Below are positions 1 through 10,187 of a stretch of DNA of 64,000 nt, one piece after another (positions within the stretch are counted from its first letter, which is position 1; each line of letters starts with the position of its first letter). The notes under the pieces are model-generated. The model had not been told where the DNA came from. It saw only the letters and a list, made by a program, of their open reading frames with translations, and did not search any database. Source of the stretch: Biomphalaria glabrata. Its lineage: Eukaryota > Mollusca > Gastropoda > Planorbidae. Where the stretch lies: the NCBI RefSeq assembly GCF_947242115.1, contig NC_074711.1, positions 8,677,934 through 8,741,933 of the forward strand. The letters run 5' to 3'. The position numbers and the translations under genes are program-made.

Positions 1-204
1 AGGCCGCAAGGTGGTCATTAAATTATTGTCCATATTTCTTTAAAAATGTTTTTGGTTTTTAGAAATGCATTGATCTACTTTTAGAATACCTGTCTCTATG
101 TTTTAAAACTGTTAAAAAGACGGCTCAAACAATTCCTGTGTTGTACAAAAACAATAGTTATAATGCAGACTATAAAAATTGGAAAAGGTCTTGAAATTTT
201 GATC

Positions 205-345
205 ACTTCAATCTCGTGAGCTTTCCCTCCACATCAAGCCTGACCCAGGTAATAAGTACCGGCTATAAATTTTATCTAATTCTCTAAATCAAATGACCTT
301 TACATCATCTGCCCTATAGACCAAAAGATCTGAAAGGGGAACTTC
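205..345 (+). mobile_element. SINE, 3' part only
   Basis: The end of this stretch (about 290-340) carries the tail motif shared with the full SINEs at 9927 and 49328: a run like ctgccctatagaccaaaag followed by gaaaggggaact. The tRNA-like head is not present. The same fragment lies at 43930-44050 in the duplicated block, so insertion came before the block duplication. Confidence 0.55.
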
Positions 346-624
346 AATAAATTGTATGCGTTGCATTAATAGTTTAATGTGGAAAGAAAAAAAAAAGATA
401 AAAGCTTGCAAAAAAAAAAAAAGAAATTATTAAGTTTCTCAAAATTATTTTATTCATTAATACATTAGCAAAAATACAAAAAACAATGACATAGAAATAA
501 AACATAGGAAATTGTGTTATAATGCATCTTAGAATATGTTTGTACCATCATGTGTCTGTTAGTGTTTGTTATACATGTAAAAAAAAACAATATAATACTA
601 ACAATATATACAACATCAATTTAT

Positions 625-2101
625 CTATTGTGACATGTTTATCATTTCAACAATCTCATCATCTGAACACAAACACACAGCTGTCTTTCCATCCTCGTCT
701 CTCAGGTCAACATCTGCATTGTAATATAATAAACTCTCCACAGCTTCTTTGAAACCATTTTTGGCGGCTATCATCAATGCAGTCGTGCCACGCTTGTGGA
801 TAGGCTTTCTGTAGTTCACGTCTGCGCCGATTTCCAGTAGAATATTAATTGTGTCACAACAATTACACTCTGTAGCCAAAATTAAGGCGCTCTTCCCATC
901 AAACCCACTGACTTTGTTGACATCAGCGCCCTCTTCAATTAATGCTAAGACAACTAAATACTTTTTGAACTGAGCAGCCAACATGACAGCCGTATAGTCC
1001 CATTTGTCTGTAATGTCCAAATCTGAGTTATACTTCAGCAGCTGTCTCACGATGTAAACATTGCCTGCAATAGCTGCGTACATCAAGGGAGTCATCCCAT
1101 ACTTACTGTCCACGCCGTTGACATCAGCGCCTTTCTTAATGAGGTGAGTGATGACTGCATCCCTGTTGGAAGAGGCAGCAAGTGACAAGGGCAGGTAACC
1201 ATCTGCACATTTCTGGTTAACTAAAGCTCCGTTGTCAATTAAAAGTTTGATTATTTTGGTGTCAATAAAAAATTTAGGGTCCCATTTTTCTGAGCCTAAG
1301 ACATTGCTATGGCGAAATCCTCTCTTCAGTGCCATATGTAGTACACTGTCTTGTGTAGGTTTTATTTGAGTTTTGACTGTAGCCCTACATTCAAGTAGGA
1401 ATTCAACAGTATCGAAAGAGTTAGACAGAACAGCAGCCATGAGAGGCGTGATGTCATCGCTGGACGCCTCGTTGACGTCAGCTCCTTTACGGAGCAGAAA
1501 TCGGACGATGTTTATGTCGCCTGCATGACAAGCTTTCATGAAAACCTTCTGGATAATCTTTCTGCCACTGCACGTTGTCACGTGGATCTGTGTCTTAATG
1601 ATTTTGGCGAAGGCCACGTGATCTCTACTTTCAATGGCTGAGACTAGACTCTGCTTCACACTCTTTAAGTTATCCTGATATCTCTTTTCACTGGAGGAGA
1701 AACAAAGCGCATAAATGTATTAAAATTTAAATAGACATTGATATAATAGTACAAAGGGTTATAATAAATAGTTATACATACTACACATCTAAAGGCGGTA
1801 ATTGGATATAGACATTTAAATTTAAGCAGTAAATCTTTATCTAGTATAAAGTGCTTCTATAAGATAGTATTTCTTTCAACTAAACATGCTTTTAAAACCC
1901 CTATGCCACAGATCTAGATGCTCGAGTGCAAATCAAGACTTGTGAGTGAGTTGTTTGTGTTAGGGGAGAGCAGCCCTAAATAATGAGCACCGCCTTCCCC
2001 CCCCCCCCCAACTGTTACATAGAAGATGTGGACTATAACCTCCGTGAATGTGAATAACATAAACATGACAGTTGCAATATAGAAAAGCAAGACAGACAGA
2101 C

Positions 2102-2186
<85 letters not shown>

Positions 2187-2471
2187 CATACATACATACA
2201 TACATACATACATACATACATACATAGATACATAGATACATAGATACATAGATACATACATAGATACATACATAGATACATACATACATACAAAGATACA
2301 TAGATAAATACATAGATAGATAGATACATAGAAATTGCAGCTTCAAAGCTTATATTCTTCTCTTTTTTAAGACTGGGTTTCGATTAGAAAAGTGACTTAC
2401 TTATCTGAAGCATCAAACTCTCTTTTCATGGCTTTAGATTTTGGTGGTGTTGAGCAAATACTTTTCTCCAT
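625..2471 (-). CDS. Ankyrin-repeat protein, gene A (type 1)
   Basis: Two coding exons: 2401-2471 (start codon at 2471, 71 bases) and 625-1690, joined by GTAAGT donor and CTCCTCCAG acceptor, predict 378 aa. The acceptor of the first coding exon (TTCACAG, exon edge 2479) joins a non-coding exon from 3226 to about 3371. The N-terminus is short and basic (MEKSICSTPPKSKAMKREFD). Then come about eight to nine ankyrin repeats from about residue 70 to the end, recognised by TPLMAA, LLxxGADVN and DGYLPLSLAA cores; no signal peptide, membrane segment or catalytic domain is seen. Such proteins are normally intracellular protein-binding scaffolds; the partner is unknown. A poly(A) signal lies at 449-454. 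It is the closest relative of gene F. The last repeat is degenerate. The start follows the splice model and is shared by all eight paralogs. Confidence 0.88.
2093..2332. repeat. Microsatellite (GATA)n / (CATA)n in intron 2 of gene A
   Basis: Four-base repeats run gaca, then about twenty gata units, then cata and mixed cata/gata units. It lies between the two coding exons of gene A. The same locus in gene F (45838-45958) is about half as long. Long open frames of Tyr/Met/Ser across it come from repeat periodicity and are not genes. Confidence 0.95.
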
Positions 2472-3395
2472 GATATTATCTGTGAAAAAAATTATTATTA
2501 TAATAATTAATTAATTAATAATAAAAATACGTGTACACTCTACTACATTAAAACACTTTTAAATTGCATAAAAATAATAACATAAATTTCATAAATAATT
2601 TATATAAATTCTACGCCTTTTTCGAATGATTTTTTTTATCTCTAATGGTAACACACAAATACACCTTTGTGAAATCATCAATAAAAACAAGATGTTCCAT
2701 TTTTCTGAATGGCTAGAACACTATTGGCACCAATAAATGACTGATGTAGCCTTCACTTAAGAACTATTTAGTTAAAGGCTTGTCTATAAAATTTCTCAGA
2801 TAGAAGCAATCCCAAAATAAACAATTACTAGGTGCTAGTCATTACTTTACGTAGCAAACAAAATGAATTCTTACATATTTTTTAGAAATTTATATTTATA
2901 TAATTTTTCAAAATTGAATTTAAAAAAAAATATTTGTCATAAATCTAATGCCTTAAATCTTATCCGTTACAATCTTACAGACTTTGTAACAAATTTGTTG
3001 TAAGACATATACTATCGGGAGTGGGTGGATGACTTAATGAATAAGTTTCTATTTCTTACTTTAAGTAAAACATATATCGTGACACTCGAGGGAGAGGTTC
3101 AGGTGGTAGAATTTTTTTTTTATTTAAAAAAAAATGTCCCTATTATGGGAATGTGGATGCCAAAGCAAAAGTAAATTAATTTAAGTTTTTTAAAAGTATT
3201 TTAAGGAAAAAAAATATCTACTTACCAGATTATTTCAGAAGCTGTTCACTAAACAAGTCTTTAAAATTTCAGAGTCTGTTGGTCACTAAACAAGTACACT
3301 TATTATAGTTATCCAGAAACCACATCAATAATTCCGCACTATATGTTGTATTGCGAAGCAACTTTGTGATATGGATGACCTGAAGTCTGTCAAGC

Positions 3396-3565
3396 TTTAT
3401 ATAGGAGTGTCCTTTGTCTACGTCACATTCTATATTTTTTCTCCCCGACTGAACTGACCAATCCTCATGTCATAGAGCGGTAAGATAAGAGAACAAAAGA
3501 CCAAGTGTCAAAGACGACTTCTGACGTCATCGCCGCGGTCACTACTGAAGGAACAAAAGATGGCG
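3396..3565 (-). promoter_or_regulatory. Promoter of gene A
   Basis: Read leftward, TATATAAA is at 3396-3403, so transcription should start near 3371. A TGACGTAG element lies at 3418-3425, an inverted CCAAT box at 3458-3462, a GATA core at 3484-3487 and a palindromic CRE, TGACGTCA, at 3522-3529. Two short partial copies of the CCGCGGTCA...GAACAAAAG module follow (3530-3575). The order of elements is the same in gene F and mostly in E. Binding factors are inferred from motifs only. Confidence 0.7.
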
Positions 3566-3889
3566 GCGGTCATTGTAGTCCTGTCAGCTTCAGTGCACAA
3601 TACCTGCTCATTACAAACACGGGGAGATTTGTTTATACAGCTATCATAATAAACTGAATTTATCAAACACCTACGCTTGAAATCATGGACAATAAAGAAG
3701 CGTCATACAACACGACAAACATTTATCAACGAGAAGTTGTAATTTGTTTGTGTTACTATCATAATAATGTAATTTATAGAAACAGGTAAACCCATACCCA
3801 AAACAATAGATGACTAGGGCATATAGACTACACAGACCACATAGAGTTTGTTAAGATGATTATGAAAATTAAGTATCTCTTCCAGTTTT

Positions 3890-4110
3890 TCTTCTATCTA
3901 TGGGGCTGGTGATGTAAAGAACATATGTATCTGTAAACAACAGTTGATGAGGATGTCACGTGGCCAGCACAACGACAATTCGCATTACGTTCCTCAACTA
4001 TTGTTAGATTATCTTTAGAATTAGTCTCAGTGGTCGCCATAAAAATCCTAAACTTTAAAATGTAACTAATCACCGAAATTCGAACCTTAGACCCGAGGGG
4101 GGGGGGTGCT
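3890..4110 (-). mobile_element. Decayed SINE, minus orientation
   Basis: Contains ggtcgcc...aaaatcc, the ccagcacaacgac motif and a degenerate B-box-like end (cgaaattcgaacc), in the order expected for a reversed member of the SINE family seen at 9927. Heavily diverged. The same insertion is at about 47510-47745. Confidence 0.5.
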
Positions 4111-4602
4111 TGATATATAGGTATTCGGACAAATGTCCTGTGGGCTGGAAGAGAATGGCCCGTGCTGTAGCCGATAATTGGACCAATGCTAACGAAAATA
4201 AGTCTTTACATGATTCTATATATTCCCTCTTTATGTTAATGGTTATTGAAAAGACAATAAATAAATTTGTACACAATCATAGACGATGTATCACGGACTA
4301 GTTTGTTGATGTGTACGGAAGGAATACGTTTTTTTTATGCCTCTCCTTCACTAAGTGTTAAGTCTTATGATTTACTATTGAGTCATTTCAAATCAGTTTA
4401 AAATCATGTAATTAAACTTATTTATATACATGGGCGCTTGTGGGATTTTTTGCATGGGGGTACAAGTTTTCAACAATGGCTAAAGACGTATCGCCAACTT
4501 TCTTGTTACGGAGAATAAATAAATAAAAAACAGGTGCTTCTTTTTCTTCATGCCTATGTGATATTAAATGCACTGTAAAAATATTTTAAATAGCTTTATA
4601 CT
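4111..4602. other. Spacer upstream of gene A
   Basis: AT-rich; a G-run lies just before it at about 4098. No gene seen. It is collinear with 47740-48255 in the duplicated block, where the retroelement that starts at 4607 is absent, which gives the empty site. Confidence 0.6.
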
Positions 4603-4606
4603 ATAT

Positions 4607-5540
4607 TGTTACAAATGAACAGTGATAGGTAGAGGTCAACGTATGACCCCGGTGAGATGACACAGCAGCTAGTGTTCCCTGGAATCTACATGTACAAACA
4701 AAGACAGGATGTGACGTGTCCACACGTGTTGTTCCAGGGGACGAACAGATCTAAGTAGGGGGACAGTTACTAATGAACAGTGACAGATAAAGGTCACTAC
4801 GTGTGACCCCGACTTGATGACACTGCAGCGAGTGTTTTCTGGAATCTACATGTATAAATAAAGACAGGATGTGACGTTTCCTGACATGTTATTCCAGATG
4901 ATACAAGGAGTGTTTGTGCAACTTTGGAGAAGCGATTAGGGACTCTATATAAGCCAGAGAGTTAATGTGAAAGTCAGTCGTATGGAGTCGTATGGAGTCG
5001 TATGGAGTCGTGAGTGAGCCGTTACAGTCGATACAGACGATGTAAGACGTGTGCGGCTCTGTGGAAGAGAAATGTGTACGACTCGATGCAAGTTAACTAG
5101 GGTAGAGTTAACTGGAGTGGACTACTGTCGTTAAAGTCTATACAGCGAACTACAGTGGACTTGAGCCGTTACAGTCGATACAGTCGATGTAAGACGTGTG
5201 CGGCTCTGATGTGGTAGACTAGAGTACGACTTGGTTCAGCTTTAGGAGACCTGGAGCGACACTGGGAAGTGTGTCGTTGGTCTGTTCTGTGGAATACGAC
5301 TCGGTGCAAGTTGAGAAGAGATGAATTGCAACGAAGTGAAGAGATGCAGTGCAACGAAGTATAGCTAACTGTAAACTGACAGATATTGTACAGTCTTCTA
5401 CGCTACATGTTACAGTAATGTTAGAGTTAATAGTCATTAAAGTTATATGAAACTGAAAGTTTAGTCGTCAAGTTCTTTACAGTGTTTTTATTTGTGTGCC
5501 AACTAATACATCTAGCCAGAAGATTCAGAAATACGTAACA
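4607..5540 (+). repeat. 5' LTR of the SAP-gag element
   Basis: Contains a TATA-like TATATAAG near 4947, a tandem run of the 10-base unit tcgtatggag (about 4978-5010), and two copies of a gagccgttacagtcgatac segment (about 5017 and 5164). Its first about 155 bases are repeated imperfectly at about 4766-4905, with a purine tract before the second copy. Confidence 0.9.
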
Positions 5541-5573
5541 ATTGGTGTCAGAAGTGGGATCTTTCTGGCTAGA

Positions 5574-6890
5574 ATGTGTTCCATCAAACTTCTATTTGAA
5601 CTTGACATGAAAGAACTTAGACAAGAGCTTCGAGAAAGAGGTCTACAGCTTAACGGAAATAAGGAAACGCTAACAGCACGTCTCAGACAAGCCCTGTTGG
5701 AGGAAGATGAGAATCCGGACACTTGCCAATTTGAAATCAAACCTAATATGACAGAGCTCCTGAGAACCTTGCAATACAAAATGAACTCGGTGAACGAGAG
5801 CATTAAGGAGATAGAATCAGAAATCAACACCAGATTTTCTTCATTTAACCAGTTGATCAAAGCCATGAATGAGAATGAACAAATAGCTACCAAGCCGAAT
5901 AAGACAGAAGATCAAACAAGAATCATGATGAACGAGCTACTGAACACCCAACAGTATCAGATTGTGTCGACAGATGAAAGAGCTACACCATTAATGAACA
6001 GCGAACAATTGTCCAACCAAGAATGTTGCGATACAGAAAATTACGATAAAGATGCTGGCGATGGCTGTGCTGTCTTTGACTGTGATAGCAAACCAAACGA
6101 ATGTGGCCAACAAGAAATGAAAAGAGACGGTAGCTGTTTCTATTTCAACGAAAAGCAGAATGAGAGCGCTGAAGAAACAATAGAAAAGACCTATAGTTTG
6201 ACCGAAGTTTTTGCTACAGATAAACATGATATGAGTACCTCAACCAGCCAAACAAATCAAGACAACGTTGGGTCTGCGTCCAAGCCTGTTGCTGTGGGCC
6301 TTAAAGACTTCTGTCTTCTATCTGCCAGTGTCTACGAGAGGAACTCGAAGCTTGATTATTGCACCCATGTGTTTGACAAGAACTGTACGTACGTAGCTTT
6401 ACAAGAAGACTGTGAATGCCAAGAAATACACCAGCAAGGTCAGGACTTAACAGAAGCTTGTACAGCTATCAAGGTAGGCGTGAGAAGCCCTGGTGATAGT
6501 CAAGGAATTACAATAGAAACTGATGCTGAAGTTGATGGACCTTTGCACGTTGAATGTTATCAACCTGCCCCACAGTCGAGTCTTCCAGACTCGGATGAAG
6601 GTGATGACGTGTTTGACAACTTGCCTTCAAGTGGACTTGCAGCTCCTTCGCAAAGCACCCATCGAAGAATAATGCTGAAACAACTTGTTAGATCAACAGT
6701 TTTGATGACTACAGCTATGAAATGCAATGCCTTCCTATGTGCTAAGTGGCTGCCATCAGCATTGATCGACAAGAAAGCAAGACAACGACAACGACATCAA
6801 CGCAACCAAAGAAATATCAAATTGAGGAGGCGGAGAAAGCGACATATGCAGAGTGCAACGTGGATGGCTCCAACAAGATCAAGATACTAA
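5574..6890 (+). CDS. Gag-like protein with N-terminal SAP domain (retroelement)
   Basis: A 438-aa open frame starting at the first ATG after the primer-binding site. Residues about 11-45 match the SAP fold (LDMKELRQELRERGLQLNG, then NKETLTARLRQAL), a small DNA-binding helix-turn-helix module. A likely coiled coil follows (about 60-100), then a long acidic, Cys-bearing region with no recognised fold, and a very basic Arg/Lys-rich C-terminus suited to RNA binding. No protease, reverse transcriptase or integrase is seen. Placement between LTR and 3' end makes it the element's gag equivalent; SAP modules are known in some metazoan retroelement gag proteins. The role is inferred from context. Confidence 0.7.
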   Translation: MCSIKLLFELDMKELRQELRERGLQLNGNKETLTARLRQALLEEDENPDTCQFEIKPNMTELLRTLQYKMNSVNESIKEIESEINTRFSSFNQLIKAMNENEQIATKPNKTEDQTRIMMNELLNTQQYQIVSTDERATPLMNSEQLSNQECCDTENYDKDAGDGCAVFDCDSKPNECGQQEMKRDGSCFYFNEKQNESAEETIEKTYSLTEVFATDKHDMSTSTSQTNQDNVGSASKPVAVGLKDFCLLSASVYERNSKLDYCTHVFDKNCTYVALQEDCECQEIHQQGQDLTEACTAIKVGVRSPGDSQGITIETDAEVDGPLHVECYQPAPQSSLPDSDEGDDVFDNLPSSGLAAPSQSTHRRIMLKQLVRSTVLMTTAMKCNAFLCAKWLPSALIDKKARQRQRHQRNQRNIKLRRRRKRHMQSATWMAPTRSRY

Positions 6891-7034
6891 CCCACCCCTT
6901 CTCCCACTGATAGACCCCCACCTGCATTTATGAAACTCCATAGCCCATGTTGTTAGAAAACAAGCCCACCACTTCTCCCACTGATAGACCCCCACCTGCA
7001 CTGATGAAACTCCACAGCCCATGTTTTTAGAAAG
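6891..7034 (+). repeat. Two-copy tandem repeat inside the SAP-gag element
   Basis: A segment of about 74 bases (cccacc..ttctcccactga, ending at ccatgtt..ttagaaa) occurs twice in a row directly after the gag-like stop codon. The rest of the interior up to 7696 has no recognised coding sequence. Confidence 0.8.
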
Positions 7035-7696
7035 ATTCTGTCCGGAACCATCAGACCAAAGAAGAAAGCCTTACGAATCAGTTGAAAGTGTGAAGCCACT
7101 AATGAATAATCCAAGAAAATTCCTCATGAGAATAGGTTGATGAAGTATAACAGAGGTTTTAGAAGAACGCTAATTAAGTCAGAAGCAAGAAGGACAGAAA
7201 AGTAGTTTAAGATGTCAGAACTGTAGTGAGTAACCATCTGTGACAGAACTGTACAAGAAGATCAACCCAACATCGTACAAACCCAAGTCAGTTGCTGTTG
7301 TTTAAAAGAAGAGCATGTGAATATTGCTGTACTGTAATGAACCTGGTCATCTTTGAAGAAGCTCTGGAAAAAGATGCTTGAAAATGTAAAACTCAGCCAG
7401 TGAAGCACGAACTCGTTAGAATGCTGATGAATTTTCTCAACAAGAGTGTCCAATGTCGTCATCTGAAAGTGGATGTTTCCATACCAAGATTGATGAAAGC
7501 ATTTGTGAGGAACTGTTGAAAAATGAGGATTTGGCTCCCATTCTTCTATGGAAAGAAGATGGACAACGGCCAGATTGAAAGAACATCTCTGAGAAGGGGG
7601 CAACCACCAAAGCTTCCTATTTGATCGTCGATCGATTTCATCAGTATCGTGATGAAAGATATCTGTTCGGGACGAACAGATCTAAGAAGGGGGCAG

Positions 7697-8630
7697 TGTT
7701 ACAAATGAACAGTGATAGGTAGAGGTCAACGTATGACCCCGGTGAGATGACACAGCAGCTAGTGTTCCCTGGAATCTACATGTACAAACAAAGACAGGAT
7801 GTGACGTGTCCACACGTGTTGTTCCAGGGGACGAACAGATCTAAGTAGGGGGACAGTTACTAATGAACAGTGACAGATAAAGGTCACTACGTGTGACCCC
7901 GACTTGATGACACTGCAGCGAGTGTTTTCTGGAATCTACATGTATAAATAAAGACAGGATGTGACGTTTCCTGACATGTTATTCCAGATGATACAAGGAG
8001 TGTTTGTGCAACTTTGGAGAAGCGATTAGGGACTCTATATAAGCCAGAGAGTTAATGTGAAAGTCAGTCGTATGGAGTCGTATGGAGTCGTATGGAGTCG
8101 TGAGTGAGCCGTTACAGTCGATACAGACGATGTAAGACGTGTGCGGCTCTGTGGAAGAGAAATGTGTACGACTCGATGCAAGTTAACTAGGGTAGAGTTA
8201 ACTGGAGTGGACTACTGTCGTTAAAGTCTATACAGCGAACTACAGTGGACTTGAGCCGTTACAGTCGATACAGTCGATGTAAGACGTGTGCGGCTCTGAT
8301 GTGGTAGACTAGAGTACGACTTGGTTCAGCTTTAGGAGACCTGGAGCGACACTGGGAAGTGTGTCGTTGGTCTGTTCTGTGGAATACGACTCGGTGCAAG
8401 TTGAGAAGAGATGAATTGCAACGAAGTGAAGAGATGCAGTGCAACGAAGTATAGCTAACTGTAAACTGACAGATATTGTACAGTCTTCTACGCTACATGT
8501 TACAGTAATGTTAGAGTTAATAGTCATTAAAGTTATATGAAACTGAAAGTTTAGTCGTCAAGTTCTTTACAGTGTTTTTATTTGTGTGCCAACTAATACA
8601 TCTAGCCAGAAGATTCAGAAATACGTAACA
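7697..8630 (+). repeat. 3' LTR of the SAP-gag element
   Basis: Same length as the 5' LTR and without a difference that I could find by eye. It is preceded by the purine tract and followed by the second copy of the ATAT target duplication. Confidence 0.9.
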
Positions 8631-8634
8631 ATAT

Positions 8635-8984
8635 GAAGGTATTGTACATTGTTTCATGAAATAAAAAAAAATTAACATGTAAACAAACAACCACATTGTA
8701 AAGTTTATCCGTGCAACACGTCCTTCCATAAGGTTGATCAAATAAATACAAAAGAGCAACTGCAAACTTCAACTGTAGCTGCTAAAACTCAATAATTTAA
8801 CTAAAGCTTCTCGTCGCCATGAACAAGCTGGAGATGAAAGCTTATCGTGTAGAGTGCTGACATTCTTCTTCACGTTCCAGCTTTTACACAGCTTTAGGGA
8901 TGAAGACAAATCAGACGTTAATGAAGAAACTAACAAATTGATGTAAAGCGGTGCTGTATAAAAAACAACAACATGGGTTTTATT
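8635..8984. other. Spacer between the retroelement and the hAT remnant
   Basis: AT-rich, collinear with 48256-48590. It may contain the diverged end of the hAT-like element, but no gene is readable. Confidence 0.4.
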
Positions 8985-9760
8985 CGGTGCGTCAGTCGAC
9001 TGCCAATTCTCAGTAGCATCAGCTCAATTCCAAATTTGTCTGCCAGCAGTCTCACCTTACTTACAAGAAATAGTTTTCATGTTGATACTAACAGCATTAC
9101 GTTTATCTGAAAAGTCATTTAGGTCATTGGTAACATGATTAAGTTTCTGAGGCGGACGAAGGCTTCTTATGAATTTATTTTTTACAAATCCTTGTCTGAG
9201 CACAGTTCTAAAAGCTAGCCATCACAGGGAAGTCTTGGCAGAGTAGTGTGTCCATAATGTATTCTTTGACACTAGACCCAAGACAGTGTTTCTCTCTGAA
9301 AACATGGACAATGTCAATGAAGTCTTCTCGAATACAATCTCCAACAACAAAGCAAAGCCCAAAGACACGGCCTGAAATATATGCAGTTTCATCAACAAAA
9401 TACCCAGCAAACGCAGTTAATTCTTTATGATGATGTCCTTTTTTTTTTTTTTGCTGCTGCCAATGCGCCTTTTGACTCCTACGACAGTTAAAAAAGTTCT
9501 TATACCTTCTCCCATCGTAAGTTCTATAGAGCGCTAACACGAACCTCAACAATCACCAACAACAAACCAAAGCCCAATGACAAGGCCTGAAATATCTGCA
9601 GTTTCATCAACAAAATACCCAGCAAATGCAGTTAATTCTTTATGATGATGTCCGTATATTTTTTTTAGATTTTTCTGCTGCCAATGTTCCGTTTTGACTT
9701 GGACGACGGTTAAAAAAGTTTGCAAACCCTCTACCATCGTAAGCTTTATAGAGCGCTAAC
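8985..9760 (-). pseudogene. Fossil hAT-like transposase (DUF4371/ZMYM-type)
   Basis: Minus-strand fragments read YDGRRYKNFFNCRR, HWQQQKKKK, then HHKELTAFAGYFVDETAYIS with GLCFVVGDCIREDFIDIVHV and, further on, ADKFGIELMLLRIGSRLTHR. The sequence DETxDISG followed by a VxxxxxIREDF stretch and a later G(R/S)xTHR segment is the pattern of hAT-derived ZMYM/DUF4371 transposase-like proteins. Frames are interrupted. About 230 bases (YDGRR... to VVGDC) are present twice in tandem, at 9312-9545 and 9546-9760. A single-copy equivalent is at 48590-49165. Assigned from recalled family motifs, so only moderately sure. Confidence 0.5.
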
Positions 9761-9926
9761 ACGAACCGTAACTCCACAAGACCTACATACATTCTATAAA
9801 ATGACTGAACTCTTCACTATTGTTCAAAAAAATGTAAAAAAAATTATCAACATTGAAAGACAGCTGGCATAGATTTCTCTTCCATGGATAAAAAAAAAAC
9901 ATTTATCATATTCTAGGGCTTTAATT

Positions 9927-10187
9927 AAAGGCGCGTTGGCTGAGCGGTAGAGCGCTTGACTTCCGAACCGTGGACCGGGGTTCGAATCCTGGTGAAGACT
10001 GGGATTTTTAATTTCGGGATCTTCAAGAGCCTCTAAGTCCACCCACCTGACATTAGTTAGGGAAAAGTAAAGGCGGATGGTCGTTGTGCTGGCCACATTA
10101 AACCCTTGTTAACCGTAGGCAAAAGAAACAAATGAAATCATCTGCCCTATAGACCACAAGGTCTGAAAGGGGAACTTTAATTTTTTT
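9927..10187 (+). mobile_element. SINE, tRNA-derived, full length
   Basis: A tRNA-like head (A-box-like TGGCTGAGCGG, B-box GGTTCGAATCC) is followed by gggatttttaatttcgggat, cctctaagtccaccc and a tail ending gaaaggggaac plus T-rich sequence. The head resembles a tRNA gene, but the sequence runs on into the SINE body, so it is not called as a tRNA. The same insertion sits at 49328-49575. Confidence 0.8.

Larger units (their letters stand above)
4607..8630 (+). mobile_element. Non-autonomous LTR retrotransposon with SAP-domain gag-like gene
   Basis: A 4,024-base element with 934-base direct LTRs (4607-5540, 7697-8630) that begin TGTTAC and end GTAACA. It is flanked by a 4-base target duplication ATAT (4603-4606, 8631-8634). 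The collinear empty site is at about 48255. A primer-binding site starting TGGTGTCAGAAGTGGGAT lies at 5543-5560, and a purine tract, aagaagggggcag, lies just before the 3' LTR. Only one coding region, gag-like, is seen; the interior is too short for pol, so it must have moved with help from another element. The LTRs look identical by eye, so insertion is very recent and later than the A/F block duplication. The family is not assignable without pol. Confidence 0.9.

Noticed and set aside
1914-2346. Overlapping minus-strand frames rich in Met, Tyr, Val, Ser and Cys
   Set aside because: They translate the GATA/CATA microsatellite in several frames and have no start context or homology.
5169-5437. 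Small minus-strand frames inside the LTR (also 8259-8527)
   Set aside because: They exist only because the LTR is present twice; no family or start signal.
9932-10005. tRNA gene
   Set aside because: The A and B boxes belong to a SINE head; the sequence continues into the SINE body found at other sites, and the acceptor stem does not pair.
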